The position numbers and the translations under genes were made by a program. The notes beneath the pieces were generated by a model, which was not told the origin of the DNA, made no database searches, and was given only the letters and a program-made list of their open reading frames with translations. Below are positions 1 to 6,590 of a stretch of DNA of 13,933 bases, in pieces (the first letter of the stretch is position 1; every line of letters begins with the position of its first letter). Source of the stretch: an uncultured bacterium (lineage in GTDB: Bacteria > Bacteroidota > Bacteroidia > CAILMK01); the NCBI GenBank assembly GCA_903835275.1, contig CAILMK010000006.1, forward strand, positions 1-13,933. Direction: 5' to 3'.

Positions 1-123
1 ATTGCGAAATGCGAATTGCCAATTGCGAAGTGTTGGCTCAAAACGTCCAAAGTTGTCATCCTGAAAGCCTGCCTGTCGTCAGACAGAGATCTTCCCAGCA
101 CAGTTGACGGTATAGTTAATAGA
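1..123. other. Gene-free, repeat-like spacer at window edge
   Basis: I see no credible reading frame here. The first 29 bases contain TGCGAA three times (3-8, 10-15, 24-29) and ATTGCGAA twice (1-8, 22-29), a low-complexity pattern. A small hairpin CTGTC-gtca-GACAG lies at 73-86. The stretch reads like interspersed repeat debris. It is cut by the window edge, so its full extent is unknown. Confidence 0.45.
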
Positions 124-182
124 TTGAAATGTCTTGAGTTATCCTCCCTCTCTCTCGGAGAGGGAGTTAGAGGGTGAGGTCA
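124..182. repeat. Hairpin repeat element, copy A
   Basis: The element starts with TTGAAATGT, has a 9-bp stem CTCCCTCTC (144-152) / GAGAGGGAG (158-166), and ends with GGGTGAGGTCA. A second copy is at 1824-1880 with the same start, stem core and end. The last three bases (TCA, 180-182) form the TGA stop of the minus-strand gene at 180-470, so that gene ends inside the repeat. For transcripts of that gene the stem lies immediately 3' of the stop and could act as a terminator or RNA-stabilising hairpin, but there is no clear U-tract. Confidence 0.7.
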
Positions 183-470
183 GAGCAACACCACTTCTTC
201 CACTACCACAGATCCTAATTCATGATTGACGCGGTCAATGATCTTTGAACGCGAGTAGGTAAGTTCCATTTTCAGTGCGGCGGAATCTACCTTAATGAAA
301 AGCTTTCCGTTTTTCAGATAAAGATCGCGGGTATGTTTTTCAATCATCGCCCCCATGATCCTGCCCCAGCTATTCACCAATTGCGCCTCATACACTTTCC
401 CTTTCAGTTTATATACATGAAGCATATTATCTATGGCTTCTTTCAGGGTTACCTCGTTCGTTTTCTTCAT
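180..470 (-). CDS. DUF721 domain protein, DciA-like
   Basis: This 96-residue protein matches the short Bacteroidota form of the DUF721 (DciA) family. Early signature residues are the LKEAIDNMLHVYKLKGK region (about 9-25) followed by a VNSWGRIMG segment (about 32-40). The C-terminal half is a compact basic alpha/beta region with LFIKVDSAALKMEL (about 52-65). DciA proteins are the ancestral loaders or partners of the replicative helicase DnaB. That role is known for the family in other bacteria and is only inferred here. The ATG start has no Shine-Dalgarno sequence, which is normal for the phylum. The stop codon lies within a hairpin repeat. The spacer upstream contains a perfect DnaA-box sequence, which is suggestive given the presumed replication role. 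Family assignment is fairly secure; function is moderately so. Confidence 0.85.
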   Translation of the reverse strand: MKKTNEVTLKEAIDNMLHVYKLKGKVYEAQLVNSWGRIMGAMIEKHTRDLYLKNGKLFIKVDSAALKMELTYSRSKIIDRVNHELGSVVVEEVVLL

Positions 471-669
471 CCTTTTATATTTCCTTCCTTAGCTTGACGA
501 AATTTACATATTAAACGATCAAATCGCCTATAAAATTTTCAACAGGCTAAGTGCTTATCTTCTTAGTAGTTCAGTATAAAATCAAGTGCAATTAATCACA
601 ATACATGCAAGCTTCCTCACAGGCTGTGGATAATTCAATTTATTGTTTGTTCTTTAGCTGTTTAGCCTG
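471..669. other. Spacer with DnaA box and inverted repeats
   Basis: This is a 199-base gene-free stretch between two minus-strand genes. It contains a 10-bp perfect inverted repeat (AACAGGCTAA at 541-550; TTAGCCTGTT at 662-671, running into the downstream end of the oxidoreductase gene). Between the arms lies an 11-base palindrome CACAG-g-CTGTG (618-628) that overlaps a DnaA-box sequence (625-633). It must also hold the promoter of the DciA-like gene unless that gene is read from upstream. I could not place a clear TAnnTTTG box for it. Confidence 0.5.
625..633 (-). promoter_or_regulatory. DnaA-box sequence TTATCCACA
   Basis: TGTGGATAA on the plus strand is the exact complement of the consensus DnaA box TTATCCACA. 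It overlaps a CACAG/CTGTG palindrome and sits about 155 bases upstream of the start of the DciA-like gene. I saw no second box nearby, and a single 9-mer can occur by chance, so a functional site is only a possibility. Confidence 0.35.
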
Positions 670-1737
670 TTAGGCATCGTAACTAATTGTGACATTTTCA
701 GTTACAGGATGGCTCTGGCAGGTAAGTATATAACCGTCAGCAATTTCAGCATCGGTCAGGCCTTCCCTGTCATCCATTATAACCTTTCCGGAAAGCAGTT
801 TCGCCCTGCATGTACAGCAGGATCCAATCATGCATGCATACGGAGGATCCAGGTCATGATCCAATCCTGCGTCGAGTATGCTTTCAGAAGGTTTTACTTT
901 GATTTCCGTTTCCTTGCCATCCAGTATTACTTTGACGGTGGCAGTAACCGGATCGTTACTTATATTTTTCGGTTTTTCCTCGGCATCCGCATGAGTGAGC
1001 GGCGCTGAAAAATGTTCTTCATGAACCTGTTGTTGTGGTACACCCATTTCCTTGAGGGCAGTAGTTGCCTCGAGCATCATTCCCGATGGTCCGCAGACAA
1101 AATATTCATGGGGAAGGGCACGCGGTTCACCCGTTACAAATTCCTTTATCTTATCCTTTAAAAGCCTGCCTTTATGGCCATTCCAGTCTCCCTTTGGAGC
1201 AGTAAGTGAATGTATTACTTTCAGCTTGCCGGGGTTTTGATCCAACAGGGCTAAAAGCATCTTGTTGAAAATAATGGATTCCTCGTCGCGGTTGCCGTAA
1301 ATAAGTGTTACGGAACTTCCTTTTTCGAAGTGCAGTACACTGCGCAATATGGACATGAGCGGGGTAATGCCGCTGCCTGCTCCAATCAAAATATAGTGTT
1401 TGGACTGTGATGCGTCCAGTGTTGCCGTGAAATTACCCAATGGAGGAAGAATATCCATATAGGCGCCTTCTTTCAGGGTATCGTGCAGCCAGGTGGAAAC
1501 CTTGCCGCCGGGAGTCACCTTTACAGTCACCACGAGGTCATCATCCGTGTAAGGGCAGGAACTTAAGGAGTAAGCACGGTTAAAGTGCTTATTATCAATT
1601 TCAACCTTCAGGGTAAGGTATTGACCCGGTATATAGTTGAATTCCTGCTTATCCGGGTTTGCAAAGCAAATGGAAATTGCATCAGGAGTTTCCCTGACTA
1701 CCCTTGTTATTTTAGCTTTGGTAAATTTAAGTGCCAT
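670..1737 (-). CDS. PaaE-type FAD/2Fe-2S NADPH oxidoreductase
   Basis: This 355-residue flavin reductase has three domains in the PaaE order. An N-terminal FAD-binding beta-barrel carries R54-A-Y-S57 and a PGQY motif at 37-40. The NAD(P)-binding domain carries GAGSGITP (119-126) and CGPSGMM (215-221). The C-terminal plant-type ferredoxin domain has cluster ligands C302, C307, C310 and C340 (CxxxxCxxC then about 29 residues and C). Such proteins pass electrons from NAD(P)H through FAD to a 2Fe-2S centre and on to an oxygenase or other acceptor in the cytoplasm. In the phenylacetyl-CoA pathway the partner is PaaABCD, but no paa oxygenase genes are nearby. A general ferredoxin-NADP reductase role is therefore equally possible, and I give no gene symbol. 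Length is normal and all key residues are present. A TAnnTTTG box lies about 37 bases upstream of the ATG. Confidence 0.9.
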   Translation of the reverse strand: MALKFTKAKITRVVRETPDAISICFANPDKQEFNYIPGQYLTLKVEIDNKHFNRAYSLSSCPYTDDDLVVTVKVTPGGKVSTWLHDTLKEGAYMDILPPLGNFTATLDASQSKHYILIGAGSGITPLMSILRSVLHFEKGSSVTLIYGNRDEESIIFNKMLLALLDQNPGKLKVIHSLTAPKGDWNGHKGRLLKDKIKEFVTGEPRALPHEYFVCGPSGMMLEATTALKEMGVPQQQVHEEHFSAPLTHADAEEKPKNISNDPVTATVKVILDGKETEIKVKPSESILDAGLDHDLDPPYACMIGSCCTCRAKLLSGKVIMDDREGLTDAEIADGYILTCQSHPVTENVTISYDA

Positions 1738-1773
1738 GACAAATACTGTCCGTAATTTCTTTTAAAAAGGGAG

Positions 1774-1781
1774 CAAAGATA
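1774..1781 (-). promoter_or_regulatory. Bacteroidota -7 box TATCTTTG
   Basis: Read on the minus strand, this is an exact match to TAnnTTTG, the -7 element used by Bacteroidota housekeeping sigma factors. It sits about 37 bases upstream of the start of the PaaE-type gene, giving a leader of about 30 bases. I could not identify a matching -33 TTTG element, because the upstream DNA is the heptamer repeat at 1793-1820. Confidence 0.55.
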
Positions 1782-1792
1782 ATGAAAAAGGG

Positions 1793-1820
1793 ATTTAAGA
1801 TTTAAGATTTACGATGTAAG
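1793..1820. repeat. Imperfect heptanucleotide tandem repeat
   Basis: Four consecutive 7-base units ATTTAAG, ATTTAAG, ATTTACG and ATGTAAG lie between the PaaE-type promoter box and hairpin repeat copy B. A further ATTTTGA continues the phase into copy B. The array is too short and degenerate to call a contingency locus, but a unit-number change would alter promoter-proximal spacing for the gene at 670-1737. Confidence 0.6.
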
Positions 1821-1823
1821 ATT

Positions 1824-1880
1824 TTGAAATGTACGAGTTAGTTCCCCTCTCTTAAAGGAGAGGGGCTAGGGGTGAGGTCA
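1824..1880. repeat. Hairpin repeat element, copy B
   Basis: This is the second copy of the element at 124-182: TTGAAATGT start, 8-bp stem CCCCTCTC (1844-1851) / GAGAGGGG (1858-1865) around a 6-base loop, and the same GGGTGAGGTCA end. Relative to copy A the outer stem pair is C-G instead of T-A, a compensatory change. It lies 8 bases from the stop of the minus-strand dehydrogenase gene, so like copy A it would form a hairpin in the 3' end of that transcript. Confidence 0.7.
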
Positions 1881-1888
1881 TTCCGCAA

Positions 1889-2647
1889 TCACTTGCGGAA
1901 AACGTCCCTCGAGGAAGCCTGTGCCGTCGCAGTCATAAGCACTTCATTGAGGCATACGTGCGCCGGACGGCTCAATACGAACCATATAGTATCTGCTACA
2001 TCCTCCGGATGCAAGGGTTCGAAGCCTTCGTACACTTTTTTGGCTTTTTCTTCGTCGCCTTTAAAGCGCACCAACGAAAATTCTGTTTCCAGTAGTCCGG
2101 GATTGATGGAGGTAACTTTTATATTGTGGGGCAGCAAGTCAATACGCATGCCCTTGTTCAAGGCATCTACAGCAAATTTTGTAGCACAATAAACGTTCCC
2201 TTTCGGATAGACTTCTTTACCTGCGGTTGAGGATATATTGATAATATGTCCGCTGTTATTTTTTATCATCAAAGGAGATACTTCCTTGGTCATGTAAAGA
2301 AGCCCCTTAATGTTTGTATCAATCATTGCTTCCCAGTCTTCCAGATCTCCGTCCTGTATATCGGAAAGTCCCGCAGCCAGCCCTGCATTATTGATGAGTA
2401 CATCTATATTTTTCCATTCAGTGGAGAGTGAAGAAATAGCATTTTTCACTTCCTCGTATTTGCGCACATCAAAATTCAAAGCAAGGACCTGAACAGAATA
2501 TTTACCCGTAATTTCTTTTGTGATATGATCGAGGCGATCCTTTCTTCTTCCGGTAATGATGAGATTATATCCGTGAGAAGCGAGTTCGAAAGCAGTACTT
2601 CTTCCAATTCCGGAAGTAGCTCCGGTGATAAGTGCAATTTTAGTCAT
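1889..2647 (-). CDS. Classical short-chain dehydrogenase/reductase (SDR)
   Basis: This 252-residue single-domain Rossmann oxidoreductase has the full classical SDR set. The cofactor loop is G9-A-T-S-G-I-G15, with NNAG at 86-89, a serine in INISS (136-140), and the catalytic Y153-x-x-x-K157 in YCATK. G33-R34-R35 after the second beta strand favours NADP(H) over NAD(H). Overall layout resembles the YdfG-like group, which oxidises 3-hydroxy acids such as serine or reduces aldehydes, but the substrate cannot be read from the sequence. It is a cytoplasmic enzyme of normal length. It appears to be a single gene, flanked by hairpin repeat copy B at its 3' end and by a palindrome-rich spacer upstream. 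Family certain, substrate unknown. Confidence 0.9.
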   Translation of the reverse strand: MTKIALITGATSGIGRSTAFELASHGYNLIITGRRKDRLDHITKEITGKYSVQVLALNFDVRKYEEVKNAISSLSTEWKNIDVLINNAGLAAGLSDIQDGDLEDWEAMIDTNIKGLLYMTKEVSPLMIKNNSGHIINISSTAGKEVYPKGNVYCATKFAVDALNKGMRIDLLPHNIKVTSINPGLLETEFSLVRFKGDEEKAKKVYEGFEPLHPEDVADTIWFVLSRPAHVCLNEVLMTATAQASSRDVFRK

Positions 2648-2663
2648 AAGAGAATTTTAAAGC

Positions 2664-2676
2664 TGCGAATTTCGCA
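2664..2676. promoter_or_regulatory. 13-base palindrome upstream of SDR gene
   Basis: TGCGAA-t-TTCGCA is a perfect palindrome 16 bases upstream of the dehydrogenase start codon. It could be an operator for a dimeric regulator or part of the core promoter. No protein is assigned, and chance is not excluded in this repeat-rich spacer. Confidence 0.3.
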
Positions 2677-2726
2677 ATTTTCGGGGGATAATAAAGGTGT
2701 TAGCGATAAATGCTATTTGAAGTTCC

Positions 2727-2846
2727 TGACCCAGAAGGGGTCAAACGTTTATAGAAAATGAATTCCCCTCCTACGTACGACCCCGACGGGGTCGGAGAAG
2801 AGTGAGCAGCCTATTTTTACTATAAAGGTGCGATCCCTTCAGGATC
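2727..2846. repeat. Cluster of GACCCC/GGGGTC palindromes (REP-like)
   Basis: Three palindromes follow one another in about 120 bases of gene-free DNA: TGACCC-agaag-GGGTCA (2727-2743), CGACCCCG-a-CGGGGTCG (2778-2794, perfect 8-bp arms) and GATCC-cttca-GGATC (2832-2846). They are joined by linkers including GTTTATAGAAAATG and TATAAAGGTGCG. The GC-rich palindromes stand out against AT-rich surroundings and resemble REP-type interspersed elements. They lie between the SDR promoter region and the 3' end of the T9SS gene at 2873. I see no REP transposase in this window. Confidence 0.6.
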
Positions 2847-2872
2847 ATATTGAATACGCGAAGAGGATAGAT

Positions 2873-3874
2873 TTATTCCTTCACAAACTTTGAATTCCAT
2901 GTCCTGTCCTTATCCTGATACCTGATAAAATACATTCCGGATTTAAGAGAAGAAACAGGAATTATATTGTTCGAAGCAGAAATATTTATAATGAAAATTT
3001 CCTTTCCTGAAAGATCAAGAATACACAATGTCCCCTTATCCGTTAATCCATTTCTATCCAATGTTAATGTATTGGCAGCAGGGTTAGGATAAATACTAAA
3101 AAAAGAAACCATTTGTTCATCTGTTACTATTCCAGTATAGGATGCTCTTGATGATTCGCAGGCAGTATCTACACAGGCGGCTTCATAGTTCCCGGATTGG
3201 GTAATTACAACATACGGCTTATGAAAAGCAATAAGATTTCCATTCAGATACCAGTTGGTATATCTGCTGGTACAGGTAGAATATAAAGTGTCTTTTCCGT
3301 GAAGGACTACATTTGCACTGGATGCAGGAGTATGGGATATTTTTATATGGATAGTATCAGCATTGGTGCAGCCCGTTCCATTGTTATCAGTGATCTGAAG
3401 GTAAAAAGAAGTATCGCTATGGGCTTTAGCTTTCAATGTCAAGGAGGGGTTTCCGTTACTCCAGGAGTACATGTAAGGCTTATTTCCACCACTTGTCCAT
3501 GAAGGAATCGTGATAGTTGCACTGTCGCAGATAATAGTGTCCCTTGGCAGATCTATTCTTACATAGGCAGGAATTAATACATATCCTGTAATTACACTTC
3601 TACTGCCAAAATGATTTGATACTGTTAGTGAATAAGATTCCGAATCTCCACTAATTCTATAATGATGTCTTATGATTGCTGTTCTGCCTGATAATCCACT
3701 GGGGCCAACCCAACTAAAACTGTCCACAACACTACCGGTATCAGCTTTAAAAGTAAAAACCCAATTTCCACAACCGGAATCAATAACGGTAACTTTCCCG
3801 CTTGCTTTCGGGCTGCCAAATAAAGAAGCTGAAAATAAGAAAAGGAAGCTTAATAAGGTAAAAATGTATTTCAT
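2873..3874 (-). CDS. Secreted protein with T9SS type A sorting domain
   Basis: This 333-residue exported protein starts at the ATG at 3874. The frame is open further upstream to 3934, but a TAnnTTTG promoter box lies at 3889-3896, so the longer form is unlikely. Residues 1-20 (MKYIFTLLSFLFLFSASLFG) form a signal peptide. The middle is beta-rich: SprB-like or Ig-like segments are suggested by GGNKPYMYSWSNG (129-141) and ITDNNGTGC (161-169). The last 75 residues are a T9SS type A C-terminal sorting domain, with YPNP at 262-265, a LDLSGKEI strand near 286-293 and SGMYFIRY at 312-319. The protein should cross the outer membrane and be anchored or released at the cell surface. No enzymatic motif is visible, so a structural or adhesive role is possible. 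It follows the acyltransferase pair after a 72-base gap but has its own promoter box. Confidence 0.87.
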   Translation of the reverse strand: MKYIFTLLSFLFLFSASLFGSPKASGKVTVIDSGCGNWVFTFKADTGSVVDSFSWVGPSGLSGRTAIIRHHYRISGDSESYSLTVSNHFGSRSVITGYVLIPAYVRIDLPRDTIICDSATITIPSWTSGGNKPYMYSWSNGNPSLTLKAKAHSDTSFYLQITDNNGTGCTNADTIHIKISHTPASSANVVLHGKDTLYSTCTSRYTNWYLNGNLIAFHKPYVVITQSGNYEAACVDTACESSRASYTGIVTDEQMVSFFSIYPNPAANTLTLDRNGLTDKGTLCILDLSGKEIFIINISASNNIIPVSSLKSGMYFIRYQDKDRTWNSKFVKE

Positions 3875-3888
3875 AAAATATTTTTTAT

Positions 3889-3896
3889 CAAAGATA
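3889..3896 (-). promoter_or_regulatory. Bacteroidota -7 box TATCTTTG
   Basis: This is an exact TAnnTTTG match on the minus strand, 14 bases upstream of the ATG at 3874. It supports the 3874 start for the T9SS protein and suggests separate transcription from the acyltransferase genes. No convincing -33 element was found at the usual distance. Confidence 0.55.
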
Positions 3897-3946
3897 ATTA
3901 ATCTATTAGACAAGCGGAATGAAATTGGTTGCAATTATCTTAAAAA

Positions 3947-5071
3947 TCAGGGCAACTCCAAAATCCGTTTATCAAAATCAAATGGAAAACCATTAAAGTT
4001 GGTATTGTTGATCATAAAAATAACGATATCCCTTTTCTTCAATTCAGTATCCAGGTTATAGGATTGGGTTTTTCTGTCCTCGTGGAACTTACTTCGCACA
4101 GTCATATTATAATACCAAAACGTCGAGCTGTCACTGAATATATTTCCGAATATTCCGCGATCAAACATGTTGTTAAAATAGCTATCACCCATAACCAAAA
4201 CATTCGGTTTTTTCTCTCCGTTATTAATTATTTTAATATTTGGATAAGCAAGCATCGGTTCCTTAATATTCCATAATAAATTCATTGCAAGTCCAATATC
4301 ATCATCAGGCTTACGTGGTGTGTCTGTTACGTCAACTCCCTGCCATTCCCTCCCGGGTAATTTAGTGTGAGTGCGTTCTTCAATATATTTTATAAAGGTA
4401 TCCGTTGCCAGTTCAGCACCGTAGGTTGTCCAGTGAAAACCGGTGTTTGAATAGAGCGGGTATTTTGCTGAATTTCTGATCTTATCAAAGAAGACAGTCA
4501 GATCCAGAAAGTCTATATTGTTTTCATTCAGTTGCTCTTTGAAAAGGGCATAATCATTCATTTTTACAGGAGTGGAAGCGTATGGTTCCGGAAAATAATC
4601 CCTGTAGAAATATTGGCGGCTCGGATCAATGACTAAGACAAATTTGATATGTTTTTGTTCAAGTTTATCGCGCATTGTTTTAATATTCAGAACGCGTTTT
4701 TTTACTTCGTCCCTGCCAAGGCAATCCATTCCCAAATAGCGGCGCATCCCTACTATACTGAATAAAAGTCTATTTTTCCCCATCAACTGGTCATTTACAT
4801 TCACCTCTCCCCACAAATTGAGGTATAACTGATTTCTTAGCCGTACAAAAAGAGGACGCAAAGAAAATTTGGTTTCCTTGTTATTTTCAAAATCTTTCTG
4901 GTATATGCCGTTCATCCAATTCTCCCGGTTAAATACCGGTGGGGCAGGTATATTATATGCCCCATCAAGAACCATCCATTGCGGATGATGAATTTCATCA
5001 ACAATTAATGGAAGAAATATTATTATTCCAAATACGAAAAATATGAAGCGTTTAAGGTTGGTATGTTTCAT
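3947..5071 (-). CDS. AlgX/AlgJ-like SGNH O-acetyltransferase
   Basis: This 374-residue membrane-anchored extracytoplasmic protein belongs to the AlgX/AlgJ-like SGNH family. Residues about 8-24 form one hydrophobic anchor. A conserved N-terminal region follows, with W52-M-N-G-I-Y-Q and FSLRPLFVRLRNQLY (69-83). The acetyltransferase core has VLVIDPSRQYF (145-155), GFHW with H213, YGAE (217-220), and the nucleophile motif G295-D-S297. In AlgX the triad is Asp-x-His plus Ser; here the position two residues before H213 is glycine (G211), so the acidic partner is missing or lies elsewhere. Proteins of this family take acetyl groups delivered by an MBOAT partner and attach them to a surface polysaccharide. 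The MBOAT gene ends three bases upstream, so the two are almost certainly co-transcribed. Family good; glycan substrate unknown. Confidence 0.85.
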   Translation of the reverse strand: MKHTNLKRFIFFVFGIIIFLPLIVDEIHHPQWMVLDGAYNIPAPPVFNRENWMNGIYQKDFENNKETKFSLRPLFVRLRNQLYLNLWGEVNVNDQLMGKNRLLFSIVGMRRYLGMDCLGRDEVKKRVLNIKTMRDKLEQKHIKFVLVIDPSRQYFYRDYFPEPYASTPVKMNDYALFKEQLNENNIDFLDLTVFFDKIRNSAKYPLYSNTGFHWTTYGAELATDTFIKYIEERTHTKLPGREWQGVDVTDTPRKPDDDIGLAMNLLWNIKEPMLAYPNIKIINNGEKKPNVLVMGDSYFNNMFDRGIFGNIFSDSSTFWYYNMTVRSKFHEDRKTQSYNLDTELKKRDIVIFMINNTNFNGFPFDFDKRILELP

Positions 5072-5111
5072 GGATTAAAACCTGAAATAAATAAATGGAT
5101 TAAAACCTGAA
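5070..5111. repeat. 17-bp direct repeat across gene junction
   Basis: ATGGATTAAAACCTGAA occurs at 5070-5086 and 5095-5111, a 25-base period. On the minus strand one copy encodes the SGFNP part of the acyltransferase tail. The other copy, in a different frame, supplies its TAA stop and reaches into the ATG of the next gene. It looks like a small tandem duplication that shaped the 3-base intergenic junction. Confidence 0.7.
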
Positions 5112-6496
5112 GCACTCAATTCTAATACACAAAGCCAAAAGGCACCAATTGCAAATGAACTTTTTACCAGAATGCCAAATACTGTATTCCCCGGTTGATA
5201 TAACTGCATTTGCAGTGACTGTAATTTTTTGTTGCTCCATACAAAACAAAATAAGGTGGCAAGCAACATTAAGGTTAATAAATGAGAGGATAAAAAAGGC
5301 ATTTCCTTTCCGGAAAAAACAAACATCCTTTTAAGAAATCCTAATGCATATCGGAGATTTGGCGACCTGAAAAATACCCAGCCAATCATGATCAGGATAA
5401 ATGTTAAAGGAGTACGGATTATTTTTCCGGCTTTCGACATTAATTTTAGGAAAAACAGCCTGTCCATGATTAAAAGTGTACCATGATAAACACCCCAGAT
5501 AATAAAATTCCAGGCAGCACCGTGCCACAACCCGGAGATAAGAAACACTACCCACAAATTAAAGAACGTGCGGGATTTGCTTACACGGTTTCCTCCAAGT
5601 GGAATATATAAATAATCGCGCATCCAGTTGCTCAGGCTGATATGCCACCTGCGCCAAAATTCAGTGATGTTTTGTGAAATATAGGGGTTGTTGAAATTTT
5701 CGGGAAAAACAAATCCCATCATTCTGCCAAGACCAATGGCCATATCTGAATACCCGGAAAAATCAAAATAGATCTGGAAGGTATAAGCAAGTATTCCGAT
5801 CCAGCAATTGATCGTGGTAAGATCGTGAATACCTGTTCCGAATACAAAATCGGCCTCCTGGCCGATTACATTTGCAATAAGCACTTTTTTAGCAAGGCCG
5901 ATGATAAACCTTAAAAGTCCGGCAAGCATATCGTCAATTTTATCCTTGACAAGATGCCGGTTAGCAATTTGGTTTGAAATTTCATGGAAGCGTATAATGG
6001 GGCCTGCGATGAGTTGAGGAAAGAGCATGATATAAAGAAAATAATCACTTATTTTCTGAAGCGGTTTATCAGCTTTTCGGTAAACATCAATCAGGTAACT
6101 AAGTTTGTGAAAAGTAAAGAATGATATTCCTATCGGTAGGGCAACTTCCGCCCAGTGTATAGGAGCGTGCTTAAAATGAACAAGGATATGATCCATGTTG
6201 CGCACAAAGAAATTGGCATATTTAAAATAGCAAAGCAGGGATACATTCAGGAATATGCCTAGCCCCAACCACAAACGCCGTTGTCTTGTTTCTGATTTTG
6301 CAATGAATTGGGCTATGAAAAAGTCGGCAAGTGTGGAACCCGTTAAAATAAAGATAAACTTTGGTGCTCCCCATGCGTAAAAAATTACACTTCCCAGAAG
6401 GGCAACATAATTTTTTAATTTTGCCGGACTTGCAAAAAAGACAAGAAAGAAGATCGGCAGGAAATAAAGAATGAAAAAATTACTGCTGAATAACAC
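5075..6496 (-). CDS. MBOAT family O-acyltransferase (AlgI-type)
   Basis: This 473-residue polytopic inner-membrane protein has typical MBOAT/AlgI features. It opens MLFSSNFFILYF, has PIGISFFTFHKLSYLID (121-137), YFDFSGYSDMAIGLGRMMG (243-261), FWRRWHISLS (280-289), and the catalytic histidine region SGLWHG with H325. It ends in the characteristic NPFIYFRF. These proteins receive an acyl, usually acetyl, group in the cytoplasm and pass it through the membrane to a periplasmic acceptor protein. The next gene, three bases downstream, encodes such an acceptor. The start codon is GTG at 6496; an upstream in-frame ATG (6505) is followed at once by a TAG stop and cannot be used. A TAnnTTTG box at 6513-6520 fits the GTG start. 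Length and key residues are normal. Confidence 0.92.
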   Translation of the reverse strand: MLFSSNFFILYFLPIFFLVFFASPAKLKNYVALLGSVIFYAWGAPKFIFILTGSTLADFFIAQFIAKSETRQRRLWLGLGIFLNVSLLCYFKYANFFVRNMDHILVHFKHAPIHWAEVALPIGISFFTFHKLSYLIDVYRKADKPLQKISDYFLYIMLFPQLIAGPIIRFHEISNQIANRHLVKDKIDDMLAGLLRFIIGLAKKVLIANVIGQEADFVFGTGIHDLTTINCWIGILAYTFQIYFDFSGYSDMAIGLGRMMGFVFPENFNNPYISQNITEFWRRWHISLSNWMRDYLYIPLGGNRVSKSRTFFNLWVVFLISGLWHGAAWNFIIWGVYHGTLLIMDRLFFLKLMSKAGKIIRTPLTFILIMIGWVFFRSPNLRYALGFLKRMFVFSGKEMPFLSSHLLTLMLLATLFCFVWSNKKLQSLQMQLYQPGNTVFGILVKSSFAIGAFWLCVLELSASGFNPFIYFRF

Positions 6497-6512
6497 GTGC
6501 TACATTTTATTT

Positions 6513-6520
6513 CAAAATTA
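6513..6520 (-). promoter_or_regulatory. Bacteroidota -7 box TAATTTTG
   Basis: This is an exact TAnnTTTG match on the minus strand, 16 bases upstream of the GTG start of the acyltransferase gene. It lies in the 94-base divergent spacer shared with the symporter gene and is the likely promoter of the two-gene O-acetylation unit. Confidence 0.5.
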
Positions 6521-6577
6521 AGCAATAATTCTGAAATAATCATATATGCAGTTTCAATCAATGATCATCTAATTTGT

Positions 6578-6585
6578 TAATTTCG
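6578..6585 (+). promoter_or_regulatory. Near-match -7 box TAATTTCG
   Basis: One mismatch from TAnnTTTG (C for T at the seventh base), ending 5 bases before the symporter ATG. If used, the transcript would be leaderless or nearly so. The evidence is weak. Confidence 0.25.
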
Positions 6586-6590
6586 CAACA

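Noticed and set aside
471..669. Chromosomal replication origin
   Set aside because: Only one DnaA box is visible, there is no clear AT-rich unwinding element with clustered boxes, and dnaA and dnaN are not here. I kept it only as a possible DnaA site.
709..1240. Plus-strand reading frames opposite the PaaE-type gene
   Set aside because: They lie wholly antisense to a gene with complete FAD, NAD(P) and 2Fe-2S motifs and show no protein family features.
670..1737. Part of a phenylacetate degradation cluster
   Set aside because: The protein is PaaE-type, but no paa oxygenase, ligase or hydratase gene is present on either side.
1..2872. CRISPR array
   Set aside because: The repeats are few, unevenly spaced and palindromic, without regular spacers or cas genes.
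3875..3934. Longer start (3934) for the T9SS protein
   Set aside because: The extension covers a perfect TAnnTTTG box at 3889-3896, and the signal peptide begins at the ATG at 3874.
6497..6505. ATG at 6505 as start of the MBOAT gene
   Set aside because: The next codon is TAG; the usable start is GTG at 6496, which also matches the usual MLF N-terminus of the family.
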